The position numbers were made by a program, and so were the translations under genes. A stretch of 64,000 nt of DNA from Defluviimonas aquaemixtae (GTDB lineage Bacteria > Pseudomonadota > Alphaproteobacteria > Rhodobacterales > Rhodobacteraceae). A model generated the notes under the pieces. It saw only the letters and a list, made by a program, of their open reading frames with translations. It ran no database searches and had not been told where the DNA came from. Numbering within the stretch: position 1 is the first letter of the stretch; each line of letters opens with the position of its first letter. Shown one piece after another: positions 26,175 to 35,232 of the stretch. The DNA is taken from positions 558,001 to 622,000 of the forward strand of contig NZ_OMOQ01000003.1 of assembly GCF_900302475.1 (NCBI RefSeq), given 5' to 3'.

Positions 26175-26522
26175 ATGGTCGATCGCAATTTGCAGAACTT
26201 CCATGGCCGCATCGGCCGTATCGAGCGCATCCACAACGCCGGCGGCGGTTTCGAGGCCGAAGGGGCGCTCGGCATGTCCTACTACAAAGCGCGCCACCGT
26301 CCGGCGCGGCGCTTCGGGCTGCTTGGCCCGATCGCGCTTGTCCTGATCGCCGTGCTCGGAATCAAGGCTGCGGTCTACGCGTCGCTTGGCGCGGAGCTCT
26401 ACGAAGAGCGGATCGCGGCGCTGCGCGCGGGGACTACGGCCGATCAGGTCGGGGCGTATGTCCTTCAGGCCGATCCGATCACGGTGGCCATCGCGGAACG
26501 CATCCGCGCATTCATCTACTGA
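26175..26522 (+). CDS. Conserved hypothetical single-pass membrane protein
   Basis: 115 aa. A basic cytoplasmic N-terminus (RIGRIERIHNAGGGFEAEG, then HRPARRFG) precedes one membrane helix (LLGPIALVLIAVLGIKAAVYA), and the C-terminal part (about 45 residues) would be periplasmic. No domain recognised. The start follows GGGGGAT. It ends before a bidirectional hairpin terminator and is followed by the convergent DUF1127 gene. Confidence 0.6.
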   Translation: MVDRNLQNFHGRIGRIERIHNAGGGFEAEGALGMSYYKARHRPARRFGLLGPIALVLIAVLGIKAAVYASLGAELYEERIAALRAGTTADQVGAYVLQADPITVAIAERIRAFIY

Positions 26523-26564
26523 CGGGGCGCTCCGCCAAACCGACAGTTTGCAGCGCGCCAACAG

Positions 26565-26599
26565 AAAGGCCGTGACGGGTTTCCCCCGGCACGGCCTTT
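26565..26599. terminator. Bidirectional hairpin between convergent genes
   Basis: Perfect 10-bp stem AAAGGCCGTG (26565-26574) and CACGGCCTTT (26590-26599) with a 15-base loop. It lies between the small membrane protein gene (plus) and the DUF1127 gene (minus) and can serve both. Confidence 0.65.
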
Positions 26600-26640
26600 G
26601 GCGACTCCGAGGTCGCGAAACGGCAACTGTTTCCGAATGA

Positions 26641-26832
26641 TCAGTTGCGCGGCGCGATCGAGTCGATGTCGCCCCGAACCAGGCCGATATCGTCGAGCTC
26701 ACGGTCGGTCAGGTGGTTCAGTGCGTTGCGCGTCACGCGCGCGTCGTTCCAGCCGACAAACGCATTGACGAGGGCACCGAAGAGGCCGGAGAAGTTGCCT
26801 GCGGCAGGACGGTTCGTTGCAATTACGGACAT
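26641..26832 (-). CDS. DUF1127 (YjiS-like) small protein
   Basis: 63 aa. The C-terminal motif ALNHLTDRELDDIGLVRGDI is the DUF1127 core, preceded by a helix (LVNAFVGWNDARVTRN). Members are small basic proteins often strongly induced by stress or growth phase in alphaproteobacteria, and some bind RNA. The ATG at 26832 is preferred because AAGGA lies 8 bases upstream; an in-frame ATG three codons earlier lacks room for a site. A pair of TGCA dyads lies about 90-125 bases upstream. Confidence 0.8.
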   Translation of the reverse strand: MSVIATNRPAAGNFSGLFGALVNAFVGWNDARVTRNALNHLTDRELDDIGLVRGDIDSIAPRN

Positions 26833-26922
26833 GGTCTTCATCCTTCTATCCGGGCTAACCCACCGTGGGCTGACCCGCTTTCAGGACGGCAGATAGACCT
26901 CGCGCCGTGCGGCGGCAAGTGA

Positions 26923-26956
26923 TGCAATTGCAGATCAGCCATGCACGGATTGCATG
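26923..26956. promoter_or_regulatory. Two adjacent TGCA dyads
   Basis: A perfect palindrome TGCAATTGCA (26923-26932) is followed by CATGCA-5 bases-TGCATG (26940-26956). The centres are about 20 bases apart, two helical turns, so dimers would sit on the same DNA face. Upstream of the DUF1127 gene; regulator unknown. Confidence 0.4.
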
Positions 26957-27098
26957 TCTGAAACCTTCGATAACACTCTGGAAATAAATCGATTATCCGG
27001 ATGTCGGAAATGTCGATTTCAGTCTGCGCGATGTCGAATTCAGGCCTCGCTGATCACGCCTTCGAGACAATCCCTCACGCCCATTCTTCCTTTCCGAT

Positions 27099-27113
27099 GT
27101 TCGCTTTTCGTGC
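27099..27113 (+). promoter_or_regulatory. LexA-box-like direct repeat upstream of ruvC
   Basis: GTTC-N7-GTGC, one mismatch from the alphaproteobacterial LexA operator GTTC-N7-GTTC. It lies 36 bases upstream of the ruvC start, where a repressor would act. ruvCAB is SOS-regulated in several relatives. Confidence 0.4.
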
Positions 27114-27148
27114 TAGTCGTGAGAAAAAAGCAACATGTGAGGGAGCAG

Positions 27149-27652
27149 ATGCGCGTTCTCGGGATCGATCCGGGGCTTCGGAACCTCGGCTGGGGTGTGA
27201 TCGAAGTCGCCGGATCGCGACTCAGCCATGTCGCCAATGGCATCATCCGCTCCGAGGGCAAGGAACTCGCGGTGCGGCTTCTGTCACTTCATGCCGCGCT
27301 TGCGGAAATCGTGGCGCTGCACCGGCCCGACGCGGCGGCCGTCGAGCAGACTTTCGTCAACAAGGACGGCGCGGGGACGCTGAAACTCGGCCAAGCTCGC
27401 GGGATTGCGCTCCTGGTGCCGGCGCAGGCGGGCCTCAGCGTGGGTGAATACGCGCCGAACGCGGTCAAGAAGGCGGTTGTGGGCGTGGGCCATGCCGACA
27501 AGGCACAGATCGCCCACATGGTGCGCCATCAACTGCCAGGCGTGGCGCTTGCAGGTCCGGATGCGGCCGATGCGCTCGCCATCGCGATCTGCCACGCCCA
27601 CTATCTGCAAAGCGCAGGCCGATTGGCGGCGGCGATCCGGGGCGCGGCATGA
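27149..27652 (+). CDS. ruvC: Holliday junction resolvase RuvC
   Basis: 167 aa. The four catalytic acidic residues fall at the E. coli positions: D7 (LGIDPGL), E66 (VEQTF), D138 and D141 (PDAADALA). It cleaves Holliday junctions in complex with RuvAB. The ATG at 27149 follows GAGGGAG; an open frame further upstream has no family similarity. Its stop overlaps ruvA by 4 bases. Confidence 0.95.
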   Translation: MRVLGIDPGLRNLGWGVIEVAGSRLSHVANGIIRSEGKELAVRLLSLHAALAEIVALHRPDAAAVEQTFVNKDGAGTLKLGQARGIALLVPAQAGLSVGEYAPNAVKKAVVGVGHADKAQIAHMVRHQLPGVALAGPDAADALAIAICHAHYLQSAGRLAAAIRGAA

Positions 27653-28314
27653 TCGGGCGCATTGCAGGAGTCATCCTGCACCGCGCGGCCGATCACGTTC
27701 TGATCGACGTTCGCGGCGTGGGCTATGTCGTCCATGTTTCCGACCGTACGGCGGCGGCCTTGCCGCCCGCAGGCGGGGCCGTGGCACTCTATACCGATCT
27801 TCTGGTGCGCGAAGATATTCTGCAGCTTTTCGGCTTTCCGACGCTCCTCGAGAAAGAGTGGCATCGGCTGCTGACAACGGTGCAGGGCGTCGGCGCGAAG
27901 GCGTCTATGGCCATTCTCGGCACGCTCGGCGCCGAAGGTGTCGCCCGCGCCATCGCGCTCGGCGACTGGTCGGCGGTCAGGGCCGCGCCGGGGGTCGGGC
28001 CGAAGCTCGCCCAGCGCGTGGTGATGGAACTGAAGGACAAGGCGCCGACAGTGATGGCGCTCGGCGGGGCCCTGACGGTCGATGTCCCGGCAGGTGAGGT
28101 CGTGGTCGAGGCGCCGGCGTGGAAGACGACTGCGCAGACTGCCCCCGTGCAATCGGCCGCCGCCACTGCCGAGGCTCTGTCGGCGCTCGTCAATCTCGGC
28201 TACGGCCAGGGCGAGGCCGCCGCCGCCGTGGCCGAGGCCGCAGGTGCAGCGCCCGAGGCAGGGACGTCCGACCTGATCCGGGCGAGCCTCAAGCTCCTCG
28301 CGCCGAAAGGGTAA
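27649..28314 (+). CDS. ruvA: Holliday junction DNA helicase subunit RuvA
   Basis: 221 aa. N-terminal OB domain ([20 protein letters not shown]), central helix-hairpin-helix region ([34 protein letters not shown]) that grips the four-way junction, and a C-terminal domain that binds RuvB, separated by a variable linker. ATGA overlap with ruvC and 3 bases to ruvB show one operon. Confidence 0.95.
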   Translation: MIGRIAGVILHRAADHVLIDVRGVGYVVHVSDRTAAALPPAGGAVALYTDLLVREDILQLFGFPTLLEKEWHRLLTTVQGVGAKASMAILGTLGAEGVARAIALGDWSAVRAAPGVGPKLAQRVVMELKDKAPTVMALGGALTVDVPAGEVVVEAPAWKTTAQTAPVQSAAATAEALSALVNLGYGQGEAAAAVAEAAGAAPEAGTSDLIRASLKLLAPKG

Positions 28315-28317
28315 GAC

Positions 28318-29343
28318 ATGGAACCCGATCCCACGCTCCGCCCCGCGCCGCAGCCCGAGGATGCCGACCGGGCGCTGAGGCCGCAGGCGCTTCAAGACTT
28401 CATCGGTCAGGAGGAAGCGCGCGCCAATCTTCGTGTTTTCATCGAAAGCGCGAAGCTGCGTGGCGAGGCGATGGATCACACGCTCTTCCACGGCCCACCC
28501 GGCCTCGGCAAGACCACGCTCGCGCAGATCATGGCGAAGGAGCTCGGCGTAAACTTCCGCATGACCTCCGGACCAGTGCTGGCGCGGGCGGGCGACCTGG
28601 CCGCGATCCTGACCAATCTCGAAACGCGCGACGTTCTCTTCATCGACGAGATCCACCGGCTGAACCCGGCAGTCGAGGAGGTGCTTTATCCCGCGATGGA
28701 GGATTTCGAACTCGACCTCGTGATCGGCGAGGGACCGGCCGCGCGGACCGTAAGGATCGAGCTTCAACCCTTCACACTCGTGGGGGCGACGACGCGGCTC
28801 GGCCTCTTGACCACGCCGCTCCGGGACCGCTTCGGCATCCCGACGCGCCTTCAGTTCTACACTGCCTCCGAGCTTGACCAGATCGTGGCGCGCGGGGCGC
28901 GGCTGATGGGGATCGCGGCCGAGCCTGAGGGCACGCGCGAAATCGCGCGGCGGGCGCGGGGAACACCGCGCGTCGCCGGTCGACTTCTGCGCCGGGTCGT
29001 CGATTTCGCGCTCGTGGAGGGCGACGGGCGGCTCACGCGCGAGGTGGCGGACGGGGCGCTAACCCGGCTCGGGGTTGATCATCTCGGGCTCGACGGGGCG
29101 GACCGGCGCTACCTTACGCTGATCGCGGAGAATTACGCCGGCGGGCCGGTCGGTGTCGAGACGCTGTCGGCGGCACTGTCGGAGGTGCGGGACGCGATCG
29201 AGGAGGTAATCGAGCCGTTCCTGCTCCAGCAGGGGCTGATCCAGCGCACCCCGAGAGGGCGGATGCTGGCGGGCAAGGCCTGGACCCATCTCGGAATGGC
29301 CACGCCAAAGGCGCCGGGGCAGGGCGACCTGTTCGTGAAATGA
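28318..29343 (+). CDS. ruvB: Holliday junction branch-migration ATPase RuvB
   Basis: 341 aa AAA+ motor. Walker [13 protein letters not shown] (about residue 60), Walker [11 protein letters not shown], and the C-terminal winged-helix region ending HLGM. Family-typical length. Last gene of the ruvCAB operon; no yebC or ybgC directly adjoins it. Confidence 0.95.
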   Translation: MEPDPTLRPAPQPEDADRALRPQALQDFIGQEEARANLRVFIESAKLRGEAMDHTLFHGPPGLGKTTLAQIMAKELGVNFRMTSGPVLARAGDLAAILTNLETRDVLFIDEIHRLNPAVEEVLYPAMEDFELDLVIGEGPAARTVRIELQPFTLVGATTRLGLLTTPLRDRFGIPTRLQFYTASELDQIVARGARLMGIAAEPEGTREIARRARGTPRVAGRLLRRVVDFALVEGDGRLTREVADGALTRLGVDHLGLDGADRRYLTLIAENYAGGPVGVETLSAALSEVRDAIEEVIEPFLLQQGLIQRTPRGRMLAGKAWTHLGMATPKAPGQGDLFVK

Positions 29344-29567
29344 GCCGGTTCTCACGCGCAATGGCGCCATCAAATCATTGAAAAAAAAGAAAATATAGTT
29401 ACGTTTGTCGCTGCTAACCGGTCGCCGGGGTCATCTGCGCCTGCCCGCGAGGTGGATCATCGACCAGGCGCGGTCGGATCATCCGAAGAGGCGGAGGGGG
29501 CGGCGTCGCGCGCAGTTGAGGCAGCGCACGAAAGCCACTATGGCTCGTCGCCGGATACGGAGGCCGC

Positions 29568-30182
29568 ATGGACCCGCAGGACATCGAAGCGCTCTTCACC
29601 CGCTCATCCGGCGAGTATTTCTTCGCGCGTTGGGAACGGCCCATCGCCCCGGTAGTATTCGGCGTCGACAACGCGACGCTCGCGATGGTCAAGGGCGCGG
29701 TCGAGGCGGTCGTCACGCTCGCCGGTCACAGGATGGCCGAGACCGATCCCGAGCAGGGCGCCAACCTGATGATCTTCTTCTTTCGCGATTGGGCGGAGCT
29801 TCTGGCCGTGCCCGATCTCGACCGGCTGGTCGAAGGGCTCGGCCCGCTGGTGGCCCGACTCCGGGCGGAGGATGCAAACCAGTATCGCCATTTCCGATTT
29901 GAGGAGACGGGCGCCATCCGCGCCTGCATTGTGTTCGTCCGCATGGACGAGGATCTGGCCGGACTGCCCGCGGATACGATCACGCTGAGCCTTGCCGCCC
30001 AAATCATCCTTCTATGGTCGGACCGGGCATTCCTCGACCGTTCGCCGCTCGCGCAGTCGGGCGGTGAGGTTTTCCTGAACCCCGACATCGCGGCGCTGAT
30101 CCGGGCGGCCTACGATCCCGTGGTGCCCGCTGTCTCCCATGATGCAAGCCACGCGCTCCGGTTGGCGGCGCGGTGCGGGTAG
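29568..30182 (+). CDS. Conserved hypothetical protein
   Basis: 204 aa with no membrane segment or signal peptide. Recognisable only as a protein I have seen as hypothetical in Rhodobacteraceae genomes (GEYFFARWERPIAPVVFGVD, DPEQGANLMIFFFRDWAELL). The mixed alpha/beta pattern and acidic composition suggest a cytoplasmic soluble protein. It lies 224 bases after ruvB behind a short AT-rich patch, so it probably has its own promoter. No function proposed. Confidence 0.65.
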   Translation: MDPQDIEALFTRSSGEYFFARWERPIAPVVFGVDNATLAMVKGAVEAVVTLAGHRMAETDPEQGANLMIFFFRDWAELLAVPDLDRLVEGLGPLVARLRAEDANQYRHFRFEETGAIRACIVFVRMDEDLAGLPADTITLSLAAQIILLWSDRAFLDRSPLAQSGGEVFLNPDIAALIRAAYDPVVPAVSHDASHALRLAARCG

Positions 30183-30476
30183 GCCTTTCGCTTCCTGCCC
30201 CGAAACAGCCGGCAGCGGCAGAGAGCCTGCGGCGCGCAGCCGACGATCTCTTTACGGCGGAGGCGTCGCCGCAGGATCACCGCCCAGTTTGGCAACCGCG
30301 CCCGCCGATTGCTGACCAGACCGAGTCGTGGGCCAGAATTGGCCTGCCCCCGCCGGGGCCCGGAGGGACGGCATGTCAGAATCAGTCGGGCTCTGATACT
30401 GTGCCGCCACTGCCGCAAGGGGTGTACTGTCGCCCCACGGCAGCACCGCATAATCGTTCAAGGGGAGGCTTTGACG
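30183..30476. other. Intergenic region without a supported gene
   Basis: 294 bases between two same-strand hypothetical genes. The frames open here have no coding character, and I see no terminator with a T-run. Only GGGGAGG near the end is clear, the ribosome-binding site of the next gene. Confidence 0.5.
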
Positions 30477-30788
30477 ATGCATGCCATCACACGGACCTAC
30501 ACTGGAAAGGGAGCCGCGGAGCTGACAAAGCTTCTGATCGCGCGGAAAAGCGAGGTCGAAAAGCTTATCGGTGACGTTCCGGGCCTGGTCAGCTACGACC
30601 TGATCGAGACCAGGGACGGATGCTTCACAGTCACCGTCTGCAAGGACAAGGCGGGAACCGACAAGAGCCTTGCCGTGGCCAAGGACTGGCTCAAGGCCAA
30701 TGCCGCGCAGCTCGGCGTCGGCGCTCCGGCGGTCGCCGAGGGCAAAGTAGCGATCCATCTTGGCGCGAAAAAGCCGGCTGTCGCGTAG
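30477..30788 (+). CDS. Small protein of possible dimeric alpha/beta-barrel fold
   Basis: 103 aa. The strand-helix-strand pattern (HAITRTYTGKGAAELTKLL, VPGLVSYDLIETRDGCFTVT, KSLAVAKDWLKAN) resembles ABM/dimeric alpha-beta barrel proteins. The ATG at 30477 follows GGGGAGG. No catalytic residue is identified and no functional partner adjoins; the next gene is convergent after 64 bases. Confidence 0.65.
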   Translation: MHAITRTYTGKGAAELTKLLIARKSEVEKLIGDVPGLVSYDLIETRDGCFTVTVCKDKAGTDKSLAVAKDWLKANAAQLGVGAPAVAEGKVAIHLGAKKPAVA

Positions 30789-30852
30789 CGACGGCGATTG
30801 CCAGACCTGATATAGCCGATTGCGGAGGAGTTGCGGCGCGTCCTCAAGGGCG

Positions 30853-31716
30853 TCAGCCTTTCCGCGCGCGGAAGAAATGGACACGGGCGGGCACGCAAAC
30901 GCTGTCCGCCCGTTCGTAGCGGGCGAATTCCTTCGCCACGGCGGTTGCGATCGCGATGCGGTCTGCTTCCGTCCCGTTCTTGTCGCGCATGAGGCGCGAC
31001 ACGGGGCCGATGCTAGTAGCAAGATCGGCGGCGTCGGTTGCTGTGCCGGCGCATACGAGATGCGTATCCACCGTCTCGTCTACAATATTCGTCAGTCCGG
31101 CGTCGCGCAGGATACCCGCCACATAGCCGGGTTCGGCGAAAGCAAACTGTCCCGGCTCGCGCGGTGGATCGGGCGGAACGGCGCCGAGCCGCGCCATGCC
31201 TGCGGATTTCGTCACATGGCTCCAGGGGTTGTCCGCAGCGGGCGCCCAGGTTGCGAAGACAAGGGGGCTGCCGGGCTTCAGTGCGCGGGCGAGGTTCGCG
31301 AAGGCCGCGACCGGGTCGGCAAAGAACATCAGCCCGAAGCGCGAGATGAGAAGGTCGTGCCGGTCTTCTGCGAAGTCCTGCACCTGAGCGTCGGCGCGCG
31401 TGAAGGACACGTTCACGCGTCCGGCCGCGCGGCGGCGCGCCACGGCAAGAAGTACATCAGAGATGTCGACGCCCTCGACCTGGCCGCTCTCTCCGACCCG
31501 GTCGGCCGCGCGCAGCGCCGTGTCACCGCAACCGCAGCCGACGTCTAGCACGCTCTGCCCGGGTTGCGGCGCGGCGCGGGCCAGGAGTTCATCGGTGATC
31601 AGGCCGAAGAGGTGATCGAGCCGTTCGTGGTGGTGCGCCCATTTCTGGCCGGGAACGTCCGTCCAGAAGAGCGCCTGACCGGCATTCGCGCTGGTCGCCT
31701 CGGGCTGCGGATTCAT
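30853..31716 (-). CDS. Class I SAM-dependent methyltransferase
   Basis: 287 aa. SAM-binding motif I VLDVGCGCGDTALRAADRVG (about residue 57) and acidic motif II GVDISDVLLAVARRR are clear; the post-motif segment HDLLISRFGLMFFADP fits a UbiE/Methyltransf_11-type enzyme. The C-terminal half is not diagnostic, so the substrate is unknown. It starts 64 bases after the bactofilin gene ends, same strand. Confidence 0.8.
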   Translation of the reverse strand: MNPQPEATSANAGQALFWTDVPGQKWAHHHERLDHLFGLITDELLARAAPQPGQSVLDVGCGCGDTALRAADRVGESGQVEGVDISDVLLAVARRRAAGRVNVSFTRADAQVQDFAEDRHDLLISRFGLMFFADPVAAFANLARALKPGSPLVFATWAPAADNPWSHVTKSAGMARLGAVPPDPPREPGQFAFAEPGYVAGILRDAGLTNIVDETVDTHLVCAGTATDAADLATSIGPVSRLMRDKNGTEADRIAIATAVAKEFARYERADSVCVPARVHFFRARKG

Positions 31717-31780
31717 GCGCTACCCCTCCCCTTGTCAGGCGAGTAGACCACGGCGCTCCGCCTGAGTGCAAACCGTCCGG

Positions 31781-32092
31781 TCAGCCGGTGATCTGCACCT
31801 TGCCGACGAGGCGTGCACCCTTCTCCGAAGACAGCGTTTGGGCCTTTACGTCGGACTTCACCTCGGCGGTCTTGTCGAGCGAGAGCGAAGTGCAGTCGAT
31901 GCGTCCAGAATGATTGCCCTGAATGGTGACCTCGGTCGCGCTGATCGCGCCGTCCACCTTGCCGGCGACATGTACCTCCACCGAACGCGACGTGATGTCG
32001 CCGGTCACCCGACCTTTCACTTCGATATCGCCTTCGGGCGAAGCGATGTTGCCTTCCACGGTCAGGTCTTCTTCGATGACGGATCGGGACAT
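31781..32092 (-). CDS. Bactofilin-family polymer-forming protein
   Basis: 103 aa, all beta. The repeated short strands with conserved glycines (SPEGDIEVKGRVTGDI, VHVAGKVDGAISATEVTIQG) form a right-handed beta-helix that self-polymerises. Bactofilins organise cell shape, polarity or stalks, often at the membrane. This one is short with almost no tails. Divergent from ybgC across 172 bases. Confidence 0.85.
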   Translation of the reverse strand: MSRSVIEEDLTVEGNIASPEGDIEVKGRVTGDITSRSVEVHVAGKVDGAISATEVTIQGNHSGRIDCTSLSLDKTAEVKSDVKAQTLSSEKGARLVGKVQITG

Positions 32093-32264
32093 TGTGGCTC
32101 CTCGGGCTTACTTCGGGGGCACGCCGCAGGCCGGCGCTTTGGTTCTGGCTACACAAGAATTGTGCTCGTGCAAAGCCGTTCCCGTTGCATGCGGCGAGGA
32201 TGTGCCGCTTGTCCGGCCCCGGACGGGGCGCTAGGGGTAGGGCGTTCGTCTGGAGGCGGCCCCG

Positions 32265-32666
32265 TTGATCCATCGCTTTTCGCTTCGCGTCTACTACGAG
32301 GATACCGACCTGGCCGGGATCGTCTACTACGCCAACTACCTGAGATTCATTGAACGCGCGCGCAGCGAATGGGTGCGCGGGCTGGGCATCGACCAAGGGC
32401 GGCTGAAGTCCGAGGAGGGCATCGCATTCGCGGTGCGCCGCGTCGAGGCGGACTTTCTCAGGCCCGCGAAATTCGATGACGTGCTGACCGTCGAGACCCG
32501 GCTCGGCGGCGTGACGGGCGCGCGCATCATGCTCGATCAGGCTGTACTTCGCGGGAACGAGCGGTTGTTCCAGGCCGGGGTGACGCTTGTCTGCCTGAAG
32601 GATTCGGGTACGCCGGCGCGACTTCCGGCGGATGTCCGCCGATCAATCACGGCGAGTGAAAACTGA
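32265..32666 (+). CDS. ybgC: Tol-Pal-associated acyl-CoA thioesterase YbgC
   Basis: 133 aa hotdog-fold thioesterase. The catalytic motif YYEDTDLAGIVYYANYLRF is the YbgC/4-hydroxybenzoyl-CoA thioesterase signature with its active Asp. It heads the tol-pal cluster as in many proteobacteria and hydrolyses acyl-CoAs or acyl-ACP near the membrane. The TTG at 32265 is the start: GGAGG lies about 9 bases upstream and the family N-terminus (MIHRFSLRVYYED) begins here. Confidence 0.9.
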   Translation: MIHRFSLRVYYEDTDLAGIVYYANYLRFIERARSEWVRGLGIDQGRLKSEEGIAFAVRRVEADFLRPAKFDDVLTVETRLGGVTGARIMLDQAVLRGNERLFQAGVTLVCLKDSGTPARLPADVRRSITASEN

Positions 32667-32700
32667 GCTTCGGGGATTTCCCGCCGGTATCGAGTTCGTG

Positions 32701-32730
32701 TTGGCATTCCTCCTTAATCCCGGATAGAAT
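32701..32730 (+). promoter_or_regulatory. Sigma-70-like promoter for tolQRAB-pal
   Basis: TTGGCA (32701-32706), an 18-base spacer and TAGAAT (32725-32730), each one mismatch from consensus. It lies 50 bases upstream of tolQ, so tolQ onward may be transcribed separately from ybgC. Confidence 0.45.
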
Positions 32731-32780
32731 CACAGTTAAGAGAGCCGCGAAAACGTGGCCCAACCGGCGAGCAGTGAATA

Positions 32781-33476
32781 ATGGAAACCGAAACCCTTGC
32801 CCTGGCGCAGGAGATGGACTTCTCCTTGTTGGCGCTCTTTTGGCGCGCCTCCTTCGTCGTTCAGGCCGTCATGGTCCTTTTGACGGTCGCGAGTTTCTGG
32901 TCGTGGGCGATCATCGTCCAGAAATTCATATCGTTCCGGCAGGCGCGTCACGACGCGGCCCGCTTCGACCGCTCGTTCTGGTCGGGCGAACCTCTCGACG
33001 AGCTTTACGATAAGATCGGCAAGCAGCCGCGCGGCGCCTCCGAGAAGATTTTTTCGAGCGGGATGACCGAGTGGCGCCGCTCGCACAGGGAGGGCGGCGA
33101 GTTGATTGCAGGCGCGCAGGCCCGGATCGACCGCTCGATGGACGTCGCCATCGCCAAGGCGACCGAGACTCTCACGCGGGGCCTGCCGTTTCTCGCCACC
33201 GTGGGCTCCACGGCGCCGTTTGTCGGGCTTTTCGGCACCGTCTGGGGCATCAAGGTCGCGTTCGAGCAGATCGCGATCAGCCAGAACACCTCGCTTGCCG
33301 TCGTGGCACCGGGGATCGCCGAGGCGCTTGTCGCGACCGCGCTCGGACTTCTCGCCGCCATTCCGGCGGTAATCTTCTTCAACAAGCTTTCGACCGACAG
33401 CGACCGCATCATCGCAGGATACGAGGCGTTCGCCGACGAATTCGCCACAATCCTGTCGCGCCAACTGGATTCCTGA
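32781..33476 (+). CDS. tolQ: Tol-Pal system protein TolQ
   Basis: 231 aa MotA/TolQ/ExbB proton-channel protein, three membrane helices: residues about 18-40, 135-155 and 170-195 (FLATVGSTAPFVGLFGTVWG, GIAEALVATALGLLAAIPAV). With TolR it uses the proton gradient to energise TolA for outer-membrane constriction. 4 bases before tolR. Family-typical length. Confidence 0.95.
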   Translation: METETLALAQEMDFSLLALFWRASFVVQAVMVLLTVASFWSWAIIVQKFISFRQARHDAARFDRSFWSGEPLDELYDKIGKQPRGASEKIFSSGMTEWRRSHREGGELIAGAQARIDRSMDVAIAKATETLTRGLPFLATVGSTAPFVGLFGTVWGIKVAFEQIAISQNTSLAVVAPGIAEALVATALGLLAAIPAVIFFNKLSTDSDRIIAGYEAFADEFATILSRQLDS

Positions 33477-33480
33477 TCAG

Positions 33481-33957
33481 ATGGGCGCGGGCGTGATGAA
33501 ACCGGGCGGCGGCGGACGGCGCCGGCGCGGGTCGCGGGGCAAACCCGCCGTGATGAGCGAGATCAACGTCACGCCCTTCGTGGACGTGATGCTGGTGCTT
33601 CTGGTCATCTTCATGGTGGCAGCACCCCTTCTGACCGTGGGCGTACCCTTGGACCTGCCGGAGACCGCCGCACAGGCCGTCGCGAGCGAGCAGCAGGAGC
33701 CATTGACCATATCGGTGCAGGATGACGGTACGATCTCGGTCCAGAACACGCCGGTGGCGGAGGACGAACTGATCGGCAAGCTGAAGGCGATCGCGGCCGA
33801 GCGGACGGATGGCAAGCTCTTTCTTCGCGCGGATGGCAAGATCCCCTACGAACGCGTCGTACAGGTGATGGGCGCACTCAATTCCGGCGGCTTTACCGAG
33901 ATCGTGCTGGTGACCGATGCGGGCGGGCCGAGTTTCGGCGCCGGGGCGGGGAACTAG
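33481..33957 (+). CDS. tolR: Tol-Pal system protein TolR
   Basis: 158 aa ExbD/TolR protein. One membrane helix with the proton-path Asp in TPFVDVMLVLLVIFMVAAP, then a periplasmic domain (residues about 60-150) ending ALNSGGFTEIVLVTDAG. The basic glycine-rich N-terminus (GGGGRRRRGSRGKPAV) is longer than in E. coli. Operates with TolQ and TolA. Confidence 0.93.
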   Translation: MGAGVMKPGGGGRRRRGSRGKPAVMSEINVTPFVDVMLVLLVIFMVAAPLLTVGVPLDLPETAAQAVASEQQEPLTISVQDDGTISVQNTPVAEDELIGKLKAIAAERTDGKLFLRADGKIPYERVVQVMGALNSGGFTEIVLVTDAGGPSFGAGAGN

Positions 33958-33962
33958 GGCGG

Positions 33963-35177
33963 ATGCCCATGGACCGGGCAAAGCGCACGGGCGTCATCGT
34001 ATCTGGGATCGCGCATGCAGCGGCGATCCTGTGGCTGATCGTCGGCGGAATCTTCCGGTCGCACGACCTGCCGCCCCCGGTCGCCACGGCAGAGGTGGCG
34101 CTGATGTCCGAGGCGCAGTTTGCCGCCCTTCAGGCGGCGCAGCCGACTGCACCCGAGGAGGCCCCGGCCGCGCCCTCGGTGCCCGAAGCGCCCGCCGCCG
34201 AACCCGCACCCGAGGCGCCCGCGCAGGATGCCGCGCCCGAAACGGCGGCGCCGACAGAACCCGAGCCCGAGCCTGAACCCGATGCCGCGCCCGATGTCAC
34301 CGAACTTGCGCCGCCCGAGGCGGAGGTCAGCGACACGCCTCCGACGCTGCCCGCGCCGCCGGTCGAGACGCCGTCCGAGACGCCTGACGACGTGATTCAG
34401 CCCGCGCCACAGCCGAAGCCCGCCGACATCGTCGCGCCCGATCCGACCGACGCGCCGCAGCCCGAGCCCGACGTCGCGCCCGAGGCGGTCGTCGAGACGA
34501 CGCCTGAACCCGCACCCGAACCCGAGCCGCAGGAGCCCGAAGAGGCCGCGGCCCCGCGGGATACCGGCGACGTGATTCGCACCGAGGAGAACGAGGACGT
34601 GACCGAGGCCGCCTCGGCTGCGCCTCAGGCCTCGCCCCGGCCGCGCGCACGGCCCGAACGGCCGGCGCCCGCGCCCGAGCCTGCTCCGGCCGAGACCGCC
34701 GCCGAATCGGCGCCGACCGAGTCCGAGACCGCCGCTGCGCCGGAGCCCGAAGCGCCCGCAACTCAGGACGCGGTCGCCGAGGCGCTGGCCGAGGCGCTCG
34801 CGGGCGAGGCATCGGACGAGCCGGCACCCGGTACGGGCACCGCGCCTTCCGGTCCGCCGATGACAGGCGGCGAGAAGGATGCGCTCGTCATCGCGGTCAA
34901 GCAGTGCTGGAACGTCGGCGCGCTCTCCACCGACGCACTCCGCACGATCGTGACTGTGGGCGTCGACATGGACCCGTCCGGCAAGCCGATCAGCGGCTCG
35001 ATCCGGATGATCGGCTACGAGGGCGGCACCGAGGCCTCCGCTCAGCAGGCCTACGAGACGGGCCGCCGCGCGATCATCCGTTGCGGCCAAAACGGCTATC
35101 CGTTGCCGCCCGAGAAATACGACTACTGGCGTGAGGTTGAAATCGTCTTCAATCCGGAAAAGATGAGGATGAGATGA
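33963..35177 (+). CDS. tolA: TolA-like protein with Pro/Glu/Ala-rich rod
   Basis: 404 aa. An N-terminal membrane helix ([20 protein letters not shown], with the S-x3-H motif that contacts TolQ) is followed by about 250 residues very rich in Ala, Pro and Glu (PEP, PAPEPEP runs) in place of the Lys/Ala-rich helix of E. coli TolA, and a C-terminal TolA III-like domain ([29 protein letters not shown]). It would span the periplasm to Pal/TolB. Assignment rests on position and termini; the middle is low-complexity. Confidence 0.85.
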   Translation: MPMDRAKRTGVIVSGIAHAAAILWLIVGGIFRSHDLPPPVATAEVALMSEAQFAALQAAQPTAPEEAPAAPSVPEAPAAEPAPEAPAQDAAPETAAPTEPEPEPEPDAAPDVTELAPPEAEVSDTPPTLPAPPVETPSETPDDVIQPAPQPKPADIVAPDPTDAPQPEPDVAPEAVVETTPEPAPEPEPQEPEEAAAPRDTGDVIRTEENEDVTEAASAAPQASPRPRARPERPAPAPEPAPAETAAESAPTESETAAAPEPEAPATQDAVAEALAEALAGEASDEPAPGTGTAPSGPPMTGGEKDALVIAVKQCWNVGALSTDALRTIVTVGVDMDPSGKPISGSIRMIGYEGGTEASAQQAYETGRRAIIRCGQNGYPLPPEKYDYWREVEIVFNPEKMRMR

Positions 35178-35232
35178 CCCGATCCGCGCCCCAGCCAGTC
35201 CACCCATCCGTACCCGCAGAAAGGGGAATGTC

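Larger units (their letters stand above)
26842..27148. other. Intergenic region between DUF1127 and ruvC
   Basis: Divergent control region of 307 bases with no supported gene. It holds two TGCA dyads near the DUF1127 side and a LexA-box-like direct repeat near the ruvC side. The AT content is higher than around it. Confidence 0.6.

Noticed and set aside
26565..26599. CcsR-type small RNA downstream of the DUF1127 gene
   Set aside because: The hairpin lacks CCUCC-type loops and is single, so it is better explained as a bidirectional terminator.
29377..29400. AT-rich A-tract after ruvB as a promoter
   Set aside because: TTGAAA and TATAGT are present but only about 10 bases apart, too close for a sigma-70 promoter.
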